DNA of 64,000 nt from Spongiibacteraceae bacterium UBA5047 (GTDB lineage: Bacteria > Pseudomonadota > Gammaproteobacteria > Pseudomonadales > Spongiibacteraceae). The translations under genes were made by a program, and so were the position numbers. Shown in pieces: positions 62,944 to 64,000 of this stretch. The notes below the pieces were generated by a model. The model did no database searches. It was not told where the DNA came from and saw only the letters and a list, made by a program, of their open reading frames with translations. Location of the stretch: contig DIBR01000066.1 of the NCBI GenBank assembly GCA_002415025.1, forward strand, positions 3,536-67,535, given 5' to 3'. How positions within the stretch are numbered: position 1 is the stretch's first letter; each line of letters opens with the position of its first letter.

Positions 62944-63693
62944 GTGAAATCTCTTGTATTGGCAAAGTTAAAAGCGGCGGCGGTTCACGGCCTTATAACG
63001 GCGCTGGTTGCGGCATTAAGTGCCGTGTTGGTTTTTTACTATTGGTATCCTTCGGGTCTTGCCGCACATATGGGCGGTAGCAATTTATATTTGCTGGTTG
63101 TAGCGGTTGAGTTAAGCCTTGGGCCTTTAATATCGCTGGTGATATTTAATCCGGGTAAGTCATTTAGGCATTTGCGCAGGGACTATTGCATTGTTGCGTT
63201 GATCCAATTCTCTGCCTTGGCCTACGGCCTGCATTCGACGTTTGTATCTCGTCCTGTATATCAGGTCTTTGTCATTGATCAGTTATTGATGATAAGTGCT
63301 ATAGAGCTGGATGAGGAAGATGTAAGCGAGGCAAGCTCTGACTTTGATCACCTGCCGTGGAGGGTAAAACGTGTTTGCGTTGAACAACCTGCGGACCCTG
63401 AAGAGAAAAGCGACTTAATCTTTTCTGCTTTGGCCGGGAAAGATGTCGAGTTCTTTCCTAAGTATTACCGTGAGTGTGAGGAGGGTGAAGTTCTGGCGGG
63501 AGCCTATCCCGGTGAGCGACTTTACGAGGCATTGCGTGCTCGAGGTCTTGAGGGGGAGTTCGCCCCTCAGCTCCCTCCGCCAGCCTCGTTTAGCTGGCTG
63601 CCTGTAAAAGGGCGTTTCGGATACTGGGTGCAGATATATCCGGGCGGGAGTCTGGAGAGTGGCTATTATCTGGACTTCAATCCATTTTCGTAG
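62944..63693 (+). CDS. TfpX/TfpZ-family type IV pilin accessory protein
   Basis: 249 residues from a GTG at 62944 after ggag. Three or four N-terminal membrane helices (KSLVLAKLKAAAVHGLITAL onward to about residue 120) and a soluble C-domain ending with a FSWLPVKGRFGYWVQIY segment, the TfpX/TfpZ hallmark. These proteins are encoded next to their pilin and affect pilin stability or assembly for particular pilin types. Which of the two pilins it serves is not clear. Confidence 0.85.
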   Translation: MKSLVLAKLKAAAVHGLITALVAALSAVLVFYYWYPSGLAAHMGGSNLYLLVVAVELSLGPLISLVIFNPGKSFRHLRRDYCIVALIQFSALAYGLHSTFVSRPVYQVFVIDQLLMISAIELDEEDVSEASSDFDHLPWRVKRVCVEQPADPEEKSDLIFSALAGKDVEFFPKYYRECEEGEVLAGAYPGERLYEALRARGLEGEFAPQLPPPASFSWLPVKGRFGYWVQIYPGGSLESGYYLDFNPFS

Positions 63694-63733
63694 TCAGCGA
63701 ACCATTTACTGTTACAAGACCGGGCGGATAGGC

Positions 63734-64000
63734 TTAATTTTTGGCCGGTGCTTGCAGAAGGCGCATTGATAAGTCGATGGCGTGGCAATGCTTGGTTAGC
63801 CCGCCTATTGAAATATAGTCCACACCGGTTCTGGCGATATCTTTAAGCGTGCTGGTGTTAACGTTACCCGACGCTTCGAGTTTCGTTTCTCCTTGTGCGA
63901 TCGCTACGGCCCGCGTCATATCGGCGTAAGAGAAATTATCCAGCATGATAATGTCTGCCTTTCCTTCCAGGGCGGCAACTAATTCTTCTAATGACTCCAC
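63734..64000 (-). CDS. nadC: Nicotinate-nucleotide pyrophosphorylase, C-terminal part (gene continues out of the window)
   Basis: The 88 C-terminal residues of quinolinate phosphoribosyltransferase, the last de novo step to nicotinate mononucleotide. The barrel end shows [24 protein letters not shown], then [30 protein letters not shown]. The start lies beyond base 64000. Convergent with the pilin accessory gene, in its usual place next to the pilins. Confidence 0.93.
   Translation of the reverse strand: MESLEELVAALEGKADIIMLDNFSYADMTRAVAIAQGETKLEASGNVNTSTLKDIARTGVDYISIGGLTKHCHAIDLSMRLLQAPAKN

Noticed and set aside
1..64000. Whole interval as one mobile genomic island
   Set aside because: No integrase, transposase, tRNA target or direct end repeats seen, and many core genes lie inside.

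Overview
The window looks like the chromosome of a marine, Gram-negative gammaproteobacterium related to Pseudomonas and the Spongiibacteraceae/Cellvibrionales group; this placement is inferred from gene families, not from a marker-gene tree. Supporting signs are nadC next to type IV pilin genes, PlsB, PntA1/A2/B and SthA, FabV, MiaE, an AlgP-like histone H1-like protein, a PA3496-family protein, Pseudomonas-style REP hairpins and a large steroid catabolism cluster. I saw no rRNA, tRNA, CRISPR array, insertion sequence, integrase or phage gene.

Layout. (1) 1-0.35 kb: the 5' end of pilB, leaving the window on the minus strand. (2) 0.5-12 kb: mixed housekeeping and small genes: a GlxA-type regulator, a DUF3014 protein, beta-carbonic anhydrase, an AlgP-like protein, the pntA1-pntA2-pntB operon, DUF1244, DUF4382, a FABP-like protein and YaiI. 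(3) 12-24 kb: a module fitting steroid or terpenoid modification: P450, ketopantoate-reductase-like enzyme, SDR, sulfotransferase, SnoaL-like, MaoC-like and DUF7064-like proteins, a KstD-like flavoprotein and a TonB receptor. (4) 24-30 kb: GT2-like, miaE, fabV, a MATE exporter and an MBL hydrolase. (5) 30-46.3 kb: a 15-gene co-directional cluster matching the actinobacterial KstR2 regulon for steroid rings C and D (fadD3, ipdA, ipdB, ipdC, echA20, fadE31, two fadE32/33-like genes, fadE30, fadA6, ipdF, an Rv3548c-like SDR and a second thiolase). It carries two overlapping AsnC/Lrp regulators instead of KstR2, a YfaZ-like outer-membrane protein, and REP hairpins in most of its gene gaps. It ends at a strong terminator. 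(6) 46-51.4 kb: Bcr/CflA exporter, plsB, an SGNH hydrolase and a DUF3047 protein. (7) 51.4-55.9 kb: two convergent operons, each preceded by a Pho box, encoding a PlcP-like phospholipase C and an OlsF-like ornithine-lipid synthase on one side, and a PAP2 phosphatase and a glycosyltransferase on the other. I read this as a phosphate-starvation membrane-lipid remodelling locus, and it is the most interesting system here. (8) 56-61 kb: methyltransferase, epimerase, sthA, a CaiB/BaiF CoA-transferase and a PA3496 protein. (9) 61.3-64 kb: two tandem pilins, each behind a sigma-54 promoter, a TfpX/TfpZ accessory gene, and the 3' end of nadC.

The two ends belong together. In Pseudomonas nadC, pilA and pilBCD are neighbours, with pilA divergent from pilB. 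Here the orientations are kept but about 61 kb of mixed core and catabolic genes lie between pilB and the pilins.
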